A stretch of DNA of 64,000 bases, taken from the NCBI GenBank assembly GCA_963751595.1, contig CAVVVC010000012.1, positions 260,192 through 324,191 on the forward strand. The letters run 5' to 3'. Shown one piece after another: positions 24,375 through 32,670 of the stretch (positions are counted from its first letter, which is position 1; every line of letters starts with the position of its first letter). This stretch comes from JAHEGP01 sp963751595 (GTDB lineage: Bacteria > Pseudomonadota > Gammaproteobacteria > Pseudomonadales > JAHEGP01). A program made the translations under genes and the position numbers. The notes under the pieces are model-generated. The model was not told the origin of the DNA and ran no database searches. It saw nothing but the letters and a program-made list of their open reading frames with translations.

Positions 24375-24653
24375 TCACGTGCGCAGTTTTTCGGAAACCA
24401 CTTTTTCGAGCTCGGTCTGAATGGTTCGCGAATAGATACCAAGCATGACGCCCAACTTCATGCGGATTACGACGCACCCCGGTTCCATGCACAATTCGCC
24501 GTCCAGGCCGGGACGGGAGAAGCGAACTTCGTTTTCGCGCCAGCGGGTTCTGACATCGTAACGCTTGACCAGCGTTTGCTCGACGTCTTGGATGATTTCC
24601 CTGACTTCTTCATCCGATTTATTATGCTGCTGCCTGATCACCACTCGGGCCAT
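24375..24653 (-). CDS. Polyhydroxyalkanoic acid system family protein
   Basis: A 92-residue protein resembling the PHA_gran_rgn (TIGR02610) family: a VVIRQQHNKSDEEVREIIQDVEQTL start, a central TRWRENEVRFSRPGLDGEL strand pair, and a C-terminal LGVMLGIYSRTIQTELEKVVSEKL helix. Members are found near PHA synthesis genes in some bacteria, but no PHA gene is seen here and the function is unproven. ATG 24653 (MARVVIRQ) is chosen; the longer open frame to 24818 runs into the sodB terminator. It is downstream of sodB on the same strand, with a terminator between them. Confidence 0.72.
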   Translation of the reverse strand: MARVVIRQQHNKSDEEVREIIQDVEQTLVKRYDVRTRWRENEVRFSRPGLDGELCMEPGCVVIRMKLGVMLGIYSRTIQTELEKVVSEKLRT

Positions 24654-24818
24654 GGCTTTGTCCTGCTGCGGCTTACTCGCCTTGTGCTTATGCTGTGAAA
24701 GGGAATTGCGGTTGGCGCCGTGTCGCCTGCTGGCGTCGAGGCTTGGTAACCTTAGTGTCGCGGGCCACATTATGCAACCCCGGCGGGCGGGCCACGCCAC
24801 CAAAGCCTGACGGGCCAC

Positions 24819-24843
24819 AAAAAAGGGAGGTCAACGACCTCCC
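24819..24843 (-). terminator. Intrinsic terminator of sodB
   Basis: On the minus strand, GGGAGGT, loop CGTTG, ACCTCCC (24843-24825) is followed by six T residues (24824-24819). It starts 24 bases after the sodB stop. Confidence 0.9.
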
Positions 24844-24866
24844 TCGGCACTAGCTGGCACCGCGAT

Positions 24867-25448
24867 TTACCCCAGGTTTTCGTTGACGAAATCCCAGTTT
24901 ACCAGGGCCCAGAAAGCTTCCATGTACTTCGGGCGGGCGTTGCGGTAATCGATGTAGTAAGCGTGTTCCCAGACGTCGACGGTGAGCAGGGGAGTCACGC
25001 TCTTGTCGCTCAAGGGTGTCGCCGCATTACTGGTGTTGACGATAGCCACGCTGCCGTCTTCCTGTTTTACCAGCCAGGTCCAGCCTGAGCCAAAGTTGTT
25101 GATGGCGCTGTTGGTGAACTCCTGTTGAAACTTTTCGAAGGAGCCAAAAGCGCTGTCGATTGCGGCGGCGACGGCCCCCGTTGGTCTGCCACCCCCATTC
25201 GGGCTCAAACAATTCCAGTAAAAGGTGTGGTTCCAAACCTGGGCGGCGTTGTTGAATATACCACCGTTGGCCCCGCGAATAATGGCCTTGAGAGATTTGC
25301 CTTCAAAGTCGGTGCCGGGGATCAGGCCGTTCAGCTTGTCGACGTAGGTTTGATGGTGCTTGCCGTAGTGAAACTCAAGGGTTTCCGCCGAGATATGCGG
25401 TTCGAGTGCGTCTTTGGCATAGGGCAGTGGAGGTAATTCGAAAGACAT
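24867..25448 (-). CDS. sodB: Superoxide dismutase [Fe]
   Basis: Cytosolic enzyme that converts superoxide to hydrogen peroxide and oxygen. The 193-residue protein shows ALEPHISAETLEFHYGKHHQTYVDKLN (first two metal His), VWNHTFYWNCLSPNGGG (metal His and the family pocket), FGSGWTWLV, and VDVWEHAYYIDYRNARPKYMEAFW (metal Asp and His). The iron type is suggested by length and by the AAQVWNHTFYWNCL phrasing. AGGAG lies ten bases upstream. It is a single-gene unit with its own terminator. Confidence 0.96.
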   Translation of the reverse strand: MSFELPPLPYAKDALEPHISAETLEFHYGKHHQTYVDKLNGLIPGTDFEGKSLKAIIRGANGGIFNNAAQVWNHTFYWNCLSPNGGGRPTGAVAAAIDSAFGSFEKFQQEFTNSAINNFGSGWTWLVKQEDGSVAIVNTSNAATPLSDKSVTPLLTVDVWEHAYYIDYRNARPKYMEAFWALVNWDFVNENLG

Positions 25449-25616
25449 AACTTATCTACTCCTGATTGGTATCAAAACATTGGTCCGAATGTGAACGACA
25501 AAGATTGTCGTCATCGTAGCCGCGAGCAATCAGCAAGCGTCGGGCCGGATGCTTACTGACGGGGACTTCCGGGCTACGAGAAAGCAGAAAAGGTCGCTGC
25601 ATGACTATTCAAGCCG

Positions 25617-26279
25617 CTAAAGGTATTGGATAAACAGCAAGAAAACAAGGCTTAGCACAATCGCCATGTGAACCACTCCCTTGATACTGGCGATCGGGCC
25701 GGGCTTTCCTGCCAGCGCGTTGATTTCAATGGCCAGCATGCAGACGATCACCAGAATAAGGCCGAGGCCCAACTGGTGGGAGCCGCCATTGGCGGAGTCG
25801 ATAACGGTATTCGCCGCGCCAGTGCCATGGCTCGACCCCAGCATACCCAGCGCCATCGGTCCCGACAGCAGCACGTTGGTGCGGGAAGCCAGGCTGGCCT
25901 TGGCGGCAGAGGCCACTTTATCGCCACTTTTGAGGCCGAGGACAACTTTTTGTCGCGGCCAGATGATCAGCCACACGTTGAGGAACATCAGCGTCCCTGC
26001 GAGGGCACCCATGATGATGTAGGCATCGATCCCATGGCTGTGGCGAATGCCCACCAGCAATACCAGGCCCGTGATAAAGGTAAACAGGGCGCCCCAGCGA
26101 AACCACCAGAGGGCGCGCGGTGCCAGCTTGGCCATAGCGTCCGCCTTGGCCGACGGTTCCGCTTCCTTGAAATACTCGGCCTGGACGAAATTGAAGTAAT
26201 ACAGAAGACCAATCCACGCTGTGCCGAACAGCATGTGGCTCCAGCGAAAAACCATGTCCATCGATATGAATGAATCCAA
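25617..26279 (-). CDS. PuuD-like (urate hydroxylase N-terminal domain) membrane protein
   Basis: A 220-residue inner-membrane protein with about six to seven hydrophobic segments. MDMVFRWSHMLFGTAWIGLLYYFNFVQ is characteristic of the PuuD/DUF989 membrane domain, as are RALWWFRWGALFTFITG and LNVWLIIWPRQKVVLG. Full-length PuuD, a membrane urate oxidase, also has a C-terminal cytochrome c domain, absent here. No purine-catabolism gene is adjacent, so urate as a substrate is doubtful. Conserved His residues suggest a haem or metal site. It is transcribed away from the gene at 26454. Confidence 0.75.
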   Translation of the reverse strand: MDSFISMDMVFRWSHMLFGTAWIGLLYYFNFVQAEYFKEAEPSAKADAMAKLAPRALWWFRWGALFTFITGLVLLVGIRHSHGIDAYIIMGALAGTLMFLNVWLIIWPRQKVVLGLKSGDKVASAAKASLASRTNVLLSGPMALGMLGSSHGTGAANTVIDSANGGSHQLGLGLILVIVCMLAIEINALAGKPGPIASIKGVVHMAIVLSLVFLLFIQYL

Positions 26280-26453
26280 GTGACGTTCCCCCGATAAGTA
26301 ATGGTGCTGAAATCAGCGCGCTATGATAGCGTCTTGCAGCGCCTCGTGCTTCTCCCCCCGGTTAATAATCGGTCGAGATTATGATTAAATTCGCGCTGCT
26401 TTGGATGAAGGGTGTAAAATCAACCGTTAACGCTAGCCGAGTACGCAGGCACC

Positions 26454-27230
26454 ATGTCTTCAGATCAGAATACCTTCGACAACATCCCGCAGCTGAGACC
26501 CGACCGGGAAGAAATCGCCCAGCGGCAGGGCGGTCGCGGCAGCTCCCGGAAATCACCGCCACCGGCCCGTAAAAGTTCAGGCGGCTGGCTGCTGGTGCTG
26601 TTGTGTCTGGCGGGTGTTGGAGCGCTGGCCTACTGGACCTACCTTTTGAATCAGCAACTGCAACAGTCGCTTCAACAACTCGACGACACCTCATCCCGGC
26701 TGCGAGTGCTCGAGGGGCGACTGTCGGTGACCGATGAGAGTGTCAACCAGTCCAGCGAGGCAATGCAGGTCAAGATTCGGGAGATGGATGGCGAAATTCG
26801 CAAGCTCTGGGACAACGTTTGGAAAAAAGCCAGTGCCGAGCTCGCTCGTCACGACACCGAGCTGGCAAGCCTGCGCAAAAAGCTGGACAGCCTGACAGCG
26901 TCGGATGCCGACTTCAAAGCAGAGATCGCGGCGACGGAAAGCGCCCTGTCCGAGGCGAATCTGTCATTGAAGGCCATGCAGGACCAAATCGAGTCAAATG
27001 CCCAGCTCAGTGAACAATTGACCGAACTGCGTCAACAACTGACCGCCCAGCAGGCGACACTGGAAGAATACACGGTAGACGCCGGTGCGCTATCGAGCAG
27101 CGACCAGCAAATCGAGAAGCGCCTGGCGGCAACGGAGGAGTGGGTCGATTCCTTTAACGGCTATCGAACCCAGATGAACCGCAAACTGCTGGACCTGCAA
27201 AGCGCTGTCAACGCCCTGCAAACACAATAA
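26454..27230 (+). CDS. Single-pass membrane protein with long coiled coil
   Basis: A 258-residue protein with a short disordered basic N-terminus (to about 42), one membrane helix (about 44-64, WLLVLLCLAGVGALAYWTYL) and a long coiled coil to the C-terminus rich in Gln, Glu, Leu and Ala. The charge pattern places the N-terminus in the cytosol and the coiled coil in the periplasm. I do not recognise a named family; proteins of this shape occur next to fumarase genes in Pseudomonas-like genomes. A GC-rich inverted repeat (CCGGGC/GCCCGG, about 27234-27252) lies just after the stop, before fumA. Confidence 0.7.
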   Translation: MSSDQNTFDNIPQLRPDREEIAQRQGGRGSSRKSPPPARKSSGGWLLVLLCLAGVGALAYWTYLLNQQLQQSLQQLDDTSSRLRVLEGRLSVTDESVNQSSEAMQVKIREMDGEIRKLWDNVWKKASAELARHDTELASLRKKLDSLTASDADFKAEIAATESALSEANLSLKAMQDQIESNAQLSEQLTELRQQLTAQQATLEEYTVDAGALSSSDQQIEKRLAATEEWVDSFNGYRTQMNRKLLDLQSAVNALQTQ

Positions 27231-27323
27231 TAGCCGGGCCAGCGAGCCCGGTTACCAGGCTCTGATCGGTCACGCGATCGGGGAGATCAAGCTCAACCCG
27301 AGCCCAGACAGGAGGCCCCGCCC

Positions 27324-28841
27324 ATGAGCGTAATACGTCAGGATGATTTTATCGACAGCATTGCCGACGCGCTGCAGTTTATCTCCTACTATCACCCGGT
27401 TGATTTCATCCAGGCGATGGAGCAAGCCTACAATCGGGAAGAGTCCCAGGCGGCACGGGATGCGATAGCCCAGATACTGATCAACTCGCGGATGTGCGCC
27501 CAGGGCCATCGGCCTATCTGCCAGGACACGGGCATTGTCACGGTGTTCGTCCGGGTTGGGATGAAGGTGCAGTGGGACTCCGAGATGAGCGTCACCGACA
27601 TGATTAACGAGGGCGTGCGCCGGGCCTACCTCAACAGTGACAATCTGTTGCGGGCATCAATTCTTGCGGACCCCGACGGCGCCCGCAGCAACACCAAAGA
27701 CAATACCCCCGCTGTGATTCACTACGAACTGGTTCCCGGTGATACCGTCGATGTGGATGTGGCGGCCAAGGGTGGGGGTAGTGAAGCAAAGTCCAAGTTT
27801 GCCATGCTCAATCCCTCTGACTCGGTGGTTGACTGGATTCTCAGCGTGGTGCCTACCATGGGGGCGGGTTGGTGTCCGCCGGGGATGCTCGGCGTCGGTA
27901 TCGGCGGCACCGCCGAGAAGGCCATGCTGCTCGCCAAACAAGCGTTGATGGAGCCCATTGATATCCAGGAACTGCAGGCCCGGGGAGCAAATAACCGCGC
28001 CGAAGAACTGCGCCTGGAATTGTTCGACAAAATCAACCGCCTGGGAATCGGTGCCCAGGGGCTGGGTGGCCTGACTACGGTCATGGACGTCAAGGTCGCG
28101 GACTATCCCACCCACGCCGCCAACAAGCCGGTGGCAGTCATACCCAACTGTGCAGCCACCCGGCATGTGCATTTCAGCCTGGACGGCTCCGGGCCGGCCG
28201 TATTGACGCCACCCTCGCTGGACGACTGGCCCGACGTCAGCTGGGAGCCCGGTGACAGCGTTCGCCGGGTGAATCTGGATACGGTGACCGAGGCCGATGT
28301 CCAGAGCTGGCGTCCCGGTGACACGCTGTTGTTGTCGGGCAAGATGCTGACCGGTCGCGATGCGGCGCACAAGAAAATGGTCGACATGCTGGCCAATAAC
28401 GAAGCCTTGCCCGTCGACCTCAAGGGCCGATTTATCTACTACGTCGGGCCGGTAGACCCAGTGGGTGATGAGGTGGTGGGGCCCGCGGGGCCCACCACCG
28501 CAACCCGGATGGACAAGTTTACCCGAACCATGCTGGCCGAAACCGGGCTCCAGGGCATGATCGGCAAGGCCGAGCGCGGACCAATGGCTATCGAGGCCAT
28601 CAAGGAATTCGGTGCGGTGTACCTGATGGCGGTAGGGGGTGCGGCCTACCTGGTGTCCAAGGCGATCAAAGCCGCCGAAGTGGTGGCTTTCCCGGAGCTT
28701 GGGATGGAAGCTATCTACGAGTTTACCGTGGAGGATATGCCGGTAACGGTTGCCGTTGACTGCAAAGGTGAATCGGTACATCAATCCGGCCCCGCCCACT
28801 GGCGACAGCGAATCGAAGCCCAGCAGCTGGAGATAAAGTAA
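27324..28841 (+). CDS. Fumarate hydratase class I
   Basis: Iron-sulfur fumarase of the TCA cycle, converting fumarate to malate. The 505-residue single chain combines the alpha and beta domains of the class. Cluster-binding Cys are in MCAQGHRPICQDTG, GAGWCPPGMLGVGIGGTAEKA and PNCAATRHVHF. The C-terminal domain carries GPTTATRMD and KAERGP. AGGAGG precedes the ATG. It follows the coiled-coil gene by 93 bp. Oxygen-sensitive class I fumarases are often backed up by a class II FumC, not in this window. Confidence 0.94.
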   Translation: MSVIRQDDFIDSIADALQFISYYHPVDFIQAMEQAYNREESQAARDAIAQILINSRMCAQGHRPICQDTGIVTVFVRVGMKVQWDSEMSVTDMINEGVRRAYLNSDNLLRASILADPDGARSNTKDNTPAVIHYELVPGDTVDVDVAAKGGGSEAKSKFAMLNPSDSVVDWILSVVPTMGAGWCPPGMLGVGIGGTAEKAMLLAKQALMEPIDIQELQARGANNRAEELRLELFDKINRLGIGAQGLGGLTTVMDVKVADYPTHAANKPVAVIPNCAATRHVHFSLDGSGPAVLTPPSLDDWPDVSWEPGDSVRRVNLDTVTEADVQSWRPGDTLLLSGKMLTGRDAAHKKMVDMLANNEALPVDLKGRFIYYVGPVDPVGDEVVGPAGPTTATRMDKFTRTMLAETGLQGMIGKAERGPMAIEAIKEFGAVYLMAVGGAAYLVSKAIKAAEVVAFPELGMEAIYEFTVEDMPVTVAVDCKGESVHQSGPAHWRQRIEAQQLEIK

Positions 28842-28956
28842 TCCTGTTGCCGGCTTTACGTGTTTTGGGAAATTGCTCTGGCCGCTCGCAACGACCCGCC
28901 GGGACGGGGTCGCGCCGGTCCGTAGGCGGCCTCGGCGATGCAATGGGCCCAGGCCG

Positions 28957-30405
28957 ATGAATACGCTCTACTGGCATGACTATGAGACCTTTGGCGCCGA
29001 TCCTGCCCGGGATCGTGCGTCGCAGTTTGCAGGTATTCGCACCGACGAAGCACTGAATATCGTCGGCGAGCCGTTGCAGCTTTACTGCCGACCTGCGCCT
29101 GATTTTCTGCCCCATCCAGAGGCTTGCCTCATTACCGGCATTACGCCGCAGTTGGCGTGCAGCAAGGGCGTTGCCGAGGCCGAGTTCATCCGTCGAATCC
29201 ACGCTGAACTGGCCCAACCCGGTACCTGCGGCGTCGGTTACAACAGCATACGTTTCGACGATGAAGTCACCCGCTATACGCTGTATCGGAATTTCTACGA
29301 TCCCTACGCTCGCGAATGGCAGCACGGCAACTCACGTTGGGACCTGATCGACGTGGTGCGGATGTGCCATGCCCTGCGGCCCGACGGTATCGAATGGCCG
29401 CTGGGGGAGAGCGGAGCGCCCACTTTCAAGCTGGAACGGCTGACGGCGGCCAATGGTATCGGCCACGGCAGGGCCCATGATGCGCTTGCCGACGTCGAAG
29501 CCACCATTGCCCTGGCGCGTCTTATCAAGCGCTGTCAGCCCCGCTTGTACGACTACGCCTACGGCCTGCGGCGCAAGCAGAACGTTGCCCGCCACCTGAA
29601 TCCGTCGGCAGCGCAGCCGGTGTTGCATATTTCTTCCCGCTATCCGGCCAGGCGCGGTTGTGCGGCCCTGGTGCTGCCACTACTGGCACACCCGAAAAAC
29701 GCCAACGGCGTGCTGGTTTTCGACCTGAGCCAGGACCCGACCGACCTGATAAATCTGCCGGTGGAGGAATTGCAGCGGAGGATTTTCAGTCGTCGTAGCG
29801 ATTTGGAGGACGGCGTTGAGCGGGTGGCGGTCAAGACCGTGCATCTCAATCGCAGCCCCATGGTGGTGACGCCAAAAATCCTCGATGGAGCCGGCTACCA
29901 GCGCCTCGGTATCGATCTCGACCAATGTGCCCGCAACCGGTCGCAACTGGCTTCCCAGGCGGCACTGGCGGCCCAGAAGCTGCGAGCCGTTTTCGAAGCG
30001 CCTCCCCAATGGGAACACGACGACCCGGAAACGATGTTGTACGCAGGCTTTATCAGCGATGCTGATCGGCGCATGATGGAGCGTTTGCGGGGTGCGACCC
30101 CGATGATGCTTGCCCAGCAAACCTGGCCCTTTCAGGACCCCCGTCTGGCACCGTTGTTGTTCCGCTATCGGGCGCGCAACTACCCGGAAAGCTTGTCTGC
30201 CGACGAATGGGCCCAATGGGAGGAGTGGCGACAATCCCGCCTGAGGGACCCGGCGGCCGGTGCCCCGCTGGTGCTGGACGACTACCTGAAATTGATCAGC
30301 AAGATGCTGGCGAATCCGTCCTTGCAAGCGGGGGAGCGTGCCATTTTGCTTGATCTGGAAGACTACAGTCGAGAGCTGGCGCAGCCCATGGGATGTCCGG
30401 CCTGA
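28957..30405 (+). CDS. sbcB: Exodeoxyribonuclease I
   Basis: A 482-residue 3'-5' single-strand DNA exonuclease of the DEDDh class, used in recombination and mismatch repair. Asp8 and Glu10 are in the start motif NTLYWHDYETFGADP. GYNSIRFDDEVTRY follows, and GHGRAHDALADVEATIALARL holds the catalytic His and Asp of the third motif. The SH3-like and helical C-terminal parts are present (VKTVHLNRSPMVVTPKIL; ETMLYAGFISDADRRMM). ATG 28957 is chosen because the open frame upstream lacks family similarity. pyrB starts 26 bp after the stop. Confidence 0.94.
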   Translation: MNTLYWHDYETFGADPARDRASQFAGIRTDEALNIVGEPLQLYCRPAPDFLPHPEACLITGITPQLACSKGVAEAEFIRRIHAELAQPGTCGVGYNSIRFDDEVTRYTLYRNFYDPYAREWQHGNSRWDLIDVVRMCHALRPDGIEWPLGESGAPTFKLERLTAANGIGHGRAHDALADVEATIALARLIKRCQPRLYDYAYGLRRKQNVARHLNPSAAQPVLHISSRYPARRGCAALVLPLLAHPKNANGVLVFDLSQDPTDLINLPVEELQRRIFSRRSDLEDGVERVAVKTVHLNRSPMVVTPKILDGAGYQRLGIDLDQCARNRSQLASQAALAAQKLRAVFEAPPQWEHDDPETMLYAGFISDADRRMMERLRGATPMMLAQQTWPFQDPRLAPLLFRYRARNYPESLSADEWAQWEEWRQSRLRDPAAGAPLVLDDYLKLISKMLANPSLQAGERAILLDLEDYSRELAQPMGCPA

Positions 30406-30430
30406 TGTCTATCATGAGAGGAGATGTTGC

Positions 30431-31444
30431 GTGAACTTTGCCGGTGCCCACATCGTCAGTATTGAACAGTTCCAGCGCGAGGATATCTTGCGAGTGTTCA
30501 GCGTTGCGGACCGGATGGAGCCCTACGCCCAGCGCAAAAAACTGACCAAGGTGCTGGATGGTGCCATCCTCGGGAGCATGTTTTTTGAGCCCAGCACCCG
30601 CACCCGGGTCAGCTTTGGTTGTGCGTTTAACCTGCTTGGCGGCGAGGTGAGGGAAACCACCGGGTTCGAACATACCGCGATCGCCAAGGGCGAATCCCTC
30701 TACGACACGGCGCGGGTAATCAGTGGTTACAGTGATGCCATTGTCATGCGCCACCCCCAGGCCGGTTCGGTTGCGGAATTTGCGGCGGCCAGTCGGGTGC
30801 CCGTAATCAACGGAGGCGATGGCGCCAACGAGCATCCCAGCCAGGCGCTGCTGGATCTCTACACCATTCAGAAGGAGTTGAAAACCACCGGTCGCAACCT
30901 CGACGGCCTGCGCATAGCCCTTATCGGCGACCTGCGCCACGGCCGTACCGTGCACTCACTTTGCAAGTTGCTGGGTCTGTTCGACAATATCACCCTCGCC
31001 CTGATTTCACCGCAGGAACTGCAAATGCCCGCTGACATCGTCGACGGCCTGCGCGCGGCAGGGCACCGGGTGACAGAATCGGACCGGATGGAGCAAAGTA
31101 TCGCCAATGTCGACATTGCCTACTCCACCCGCATTCAGGAGGAGCGATTCTCGACCCCGGAGGAGGCTTCCATCTACCGTGGCCAGTATCGCCTGAATCA
31201 GGCGCTCTACACGCGGTTCTGTGAGCCCAATACTGTGATTATGCATCCGCTGCCCCGGGACTCCCGTCAGGGAGCGAGCGAGCTCGATAACGACCTCAAC
31301 GAAAATCCCAATCTGGCGATCTTCCGCCAGACCGATAACGGTGTACTGGTGCGCATGGCCCTGTTTGCCCTGATATTCGGGGTAGTCGAGTTGGTCGACA
31401 AGTATGCCACTGAGGTTCACTGGCACATACGCCGCACGCGTTGA
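30431..31444 (+). CDS. pyrB: Aspartate carbamoyltransferase catalytic chain
   Basis: Catalyses carbamoylation of aspartate in pyrimidine synthesis. The 337-residue chain has the carbamoyl-phosphate motif FFEPSTRTRVSFG (Ser55-Arg59), HPSQALLDLYTI, GDLRHGRTVHSL and HPLPRDSRQGASELD. The predicted start is GTG 30431, since AGGAG is eight bases upstream; an ATG-initiated frame from 30338 would overlap the exonuclease gene. No pyrI regulatory chain and no pyrC-like partner are adjacent. nudF begins 10 bp downstream, suggesting a shared transcript. Confidence 0.95.
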   Translation: MNFAGAHIVSIEQFQREDILRVFSVADRMEPYAQRKKLTKVLDGAILGSMFFEPSTRTRVSFGCAFNLLGGEVRETTGFEHTAIAKGESLYDTARVISGYSDAIVMRHPQAGSVAEFAAASRVPVINGGDGANEHPSQALLDLYTIQKELKTTGRNLDGLRIALIGDLRHGRTVHSLCKLLGLFDNITLALISPQELQMPADIVDGLRAAGHRVTESDRMEQSIANVDIAYSTRIQEERFSTPEEASIYRGQYRLNQALYTRFCEPNTVIMHPLPRDSRQGASELDNDLNENPNLAIFRQTDNGVLVRMALFALIFGVVELVDKYATEVHWHIRRTR

Positions 31445-31454
31445 GTTTTTGCTT

Positions 31455-32054
31455 ATGGCGAGTCAAGAGTACGAGATTTTGCATGAGGAGCTGTCCTTCA
31501 AGGGATTCTTCCGGATAACAACTTTGCAATTACGCCACACCCTTTTCGCCGGCGGCTGGTCAGCCCCCTTGCGTCGGGAGGTGTTTGTGCGCGATGAGTG
31601 CGTCGGGGTGTTGCTGTTCGATCCCAGGCGCGACAGCATCATATTGTTAGAGCAATTCCGGGTGGGTCTGATACCCTCCGGGCGCCACCCGTGGCTGCTT
31701 GAACTGGTGGCGGGCATTATTGAGCCCGGCGAGACGCCGGAGCAGGTGGCGCGCCGGGAAACCATGGAGGAGTCCGGCTGTGAAATCGAAGAGCTGGTGC
31801 GGGTTGCCAGCTACTACTCCAGTCCCGGGGGCAGCTCCGAGTATTTCCACCTTTACTGTGGCCGGGTTTCCACTGAAGGTGCCGGGGGTATTTACGGGGT
31901 CGCAGACGAGGGCGAGGATATTCGCGTGCATATCATGTCTTACGATGCCGCAATGGCACTGCTGAACGACGCGAGTGTCAGCAATGCCCACACCATGCTC
32001 GCCTTGCAGTGGCTGCAGCTAAACAAATCCTCGTTGCTGGAGCAGTGGCTTTGA
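31455..32054 (+). CDS. nudF: ADP-ribose pyrophosphatase (NudF-like Nudix hydrolase)
   Basis: Hydrolyses ADP-ribose to AMP and ribose 5-phosphate. The 199-residue protein has a complete Nudix box at about 87-109 (GIIEPGE, REtmEESG) after the ADP-ribose pyrophosphatase-type LLEQFRVG and LLELVAG segments. Proline and Ser residues downstream (YYSSPGGSSEYFHLY) match the family. ATG 31455 (MASQEYEIL) is preferred. The stop codon shares one base with the thpR start (TGATG), so translation is coupled. Confidence 0.92.
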   Translation: MASQEYEILHEELSFKGFFRITTLQLRHTLFAGGWSAPLRREVFVRDECVGVLLFDPRRDSIILLEQFRVGLIPSGRHPWLLELVAGIIEPGETPEQVARRETMEESGCEIEELVRVASYYSSPGGSSEYFHLYCGRVSTEGAGGIYGVADEGEDIRVHIMSYDAAMALLNDASVSNAHTMLALQWLQLNKSSLLEQWL

Positions 32055-32614
32055 TGCGCCTGTTCGTCGGTGTCGGCCTGGGTGCGGATTTGGCGTCCCG
32101 GCTGGCACCGCAAAGCCGACGCGAGCGCAATTGTCGCGCTCCGGGTATGCGCCTGGTCGAGCCCCGGGACTACCATTTGACCCTGGTATTTCTCGGCCGC
32201 CAGCCGCCGTCGGCGGTGGCCGAGGTCCTCGCCGGCCTGGCAGCGATTGGCTCGCGGCACGCGCCGTTCAGATGTCGGATCCATGGCAGCAGTCTGCTCC
32301 CCTCGAAATACCACCCCCGGGCGCTGGTGGCGAATGTCGAAAACCGGCCGCAGCTGCGCGATTTGCAGGCGGAACTGCAAAATGCCGTGGCGGGCTGGTT
32401 GCCGGGGGAGTGCCCTCGCGACTATTTCCCGCATATTACCCTGGCCCGGGGCGGGCATCGGCAGCGGGCAATCCCCGATCGCGCCTCAAGGGCTGGCAGG
32501 CGGCCCATCGAGGGCATCCTGCGGGTGCAGGCAATCACCCTTTACCAGAGCCTGCCGCAGCCTGCCTGTGGTCGTTATCTACCCCTCGCGCGGGTGGCGC
32601 TGAGCGGTGGCTGA
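32054..32614 (+). CDS. thpR: RNA 2',3'-cyclic phosphodiesterase (2H family)
   Basis: A 186-residue member of the LigT/ThpR two-histidine phosphoesterase family. Both catalytic motifs are present: HLTLVF (His41, Thr43) and HITLAR (His127, Thr129). Members open 2',3'-cyclic phosphates and can join tRNA halves in vitro; the cellular role is unclear. Start ATG overlaps the nudF stop. The N-terminus MRLFVGVGL is typical. It is followed by murJ after a short gap. Confidence 0.9.
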   Translation: MRLFVGVGLGADLASRLAPQSRRERNCRAPGMRLVEPRDYHLTLVFLGRQPPSAVAEVLAGLAAIGSRHAPFRCRIHGSSLLPSKYHPRALVANVENRPQLRDLQAELQNAVAGWLPGECPRDYFPHITLARGGHRQRAIPDRASRAGRRPIEGILRVQAITLYQSLPQPACGRYLPLARVALSGG

Positions 32615-32670
32615 TCCGACCTTGTTGCGGGATGGTGCCGGGGCTTCGAAAACCGAAAGAGGTATTCCTG

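Noticed and set aside
27657..28943. 428-codon open frame antisense to fumarase
   Set aside because: It lies entirely opposite a well-supported class I fumarase gene and is His/Gly/Arg-rich, as expected from the complement of a GC-rich gene.
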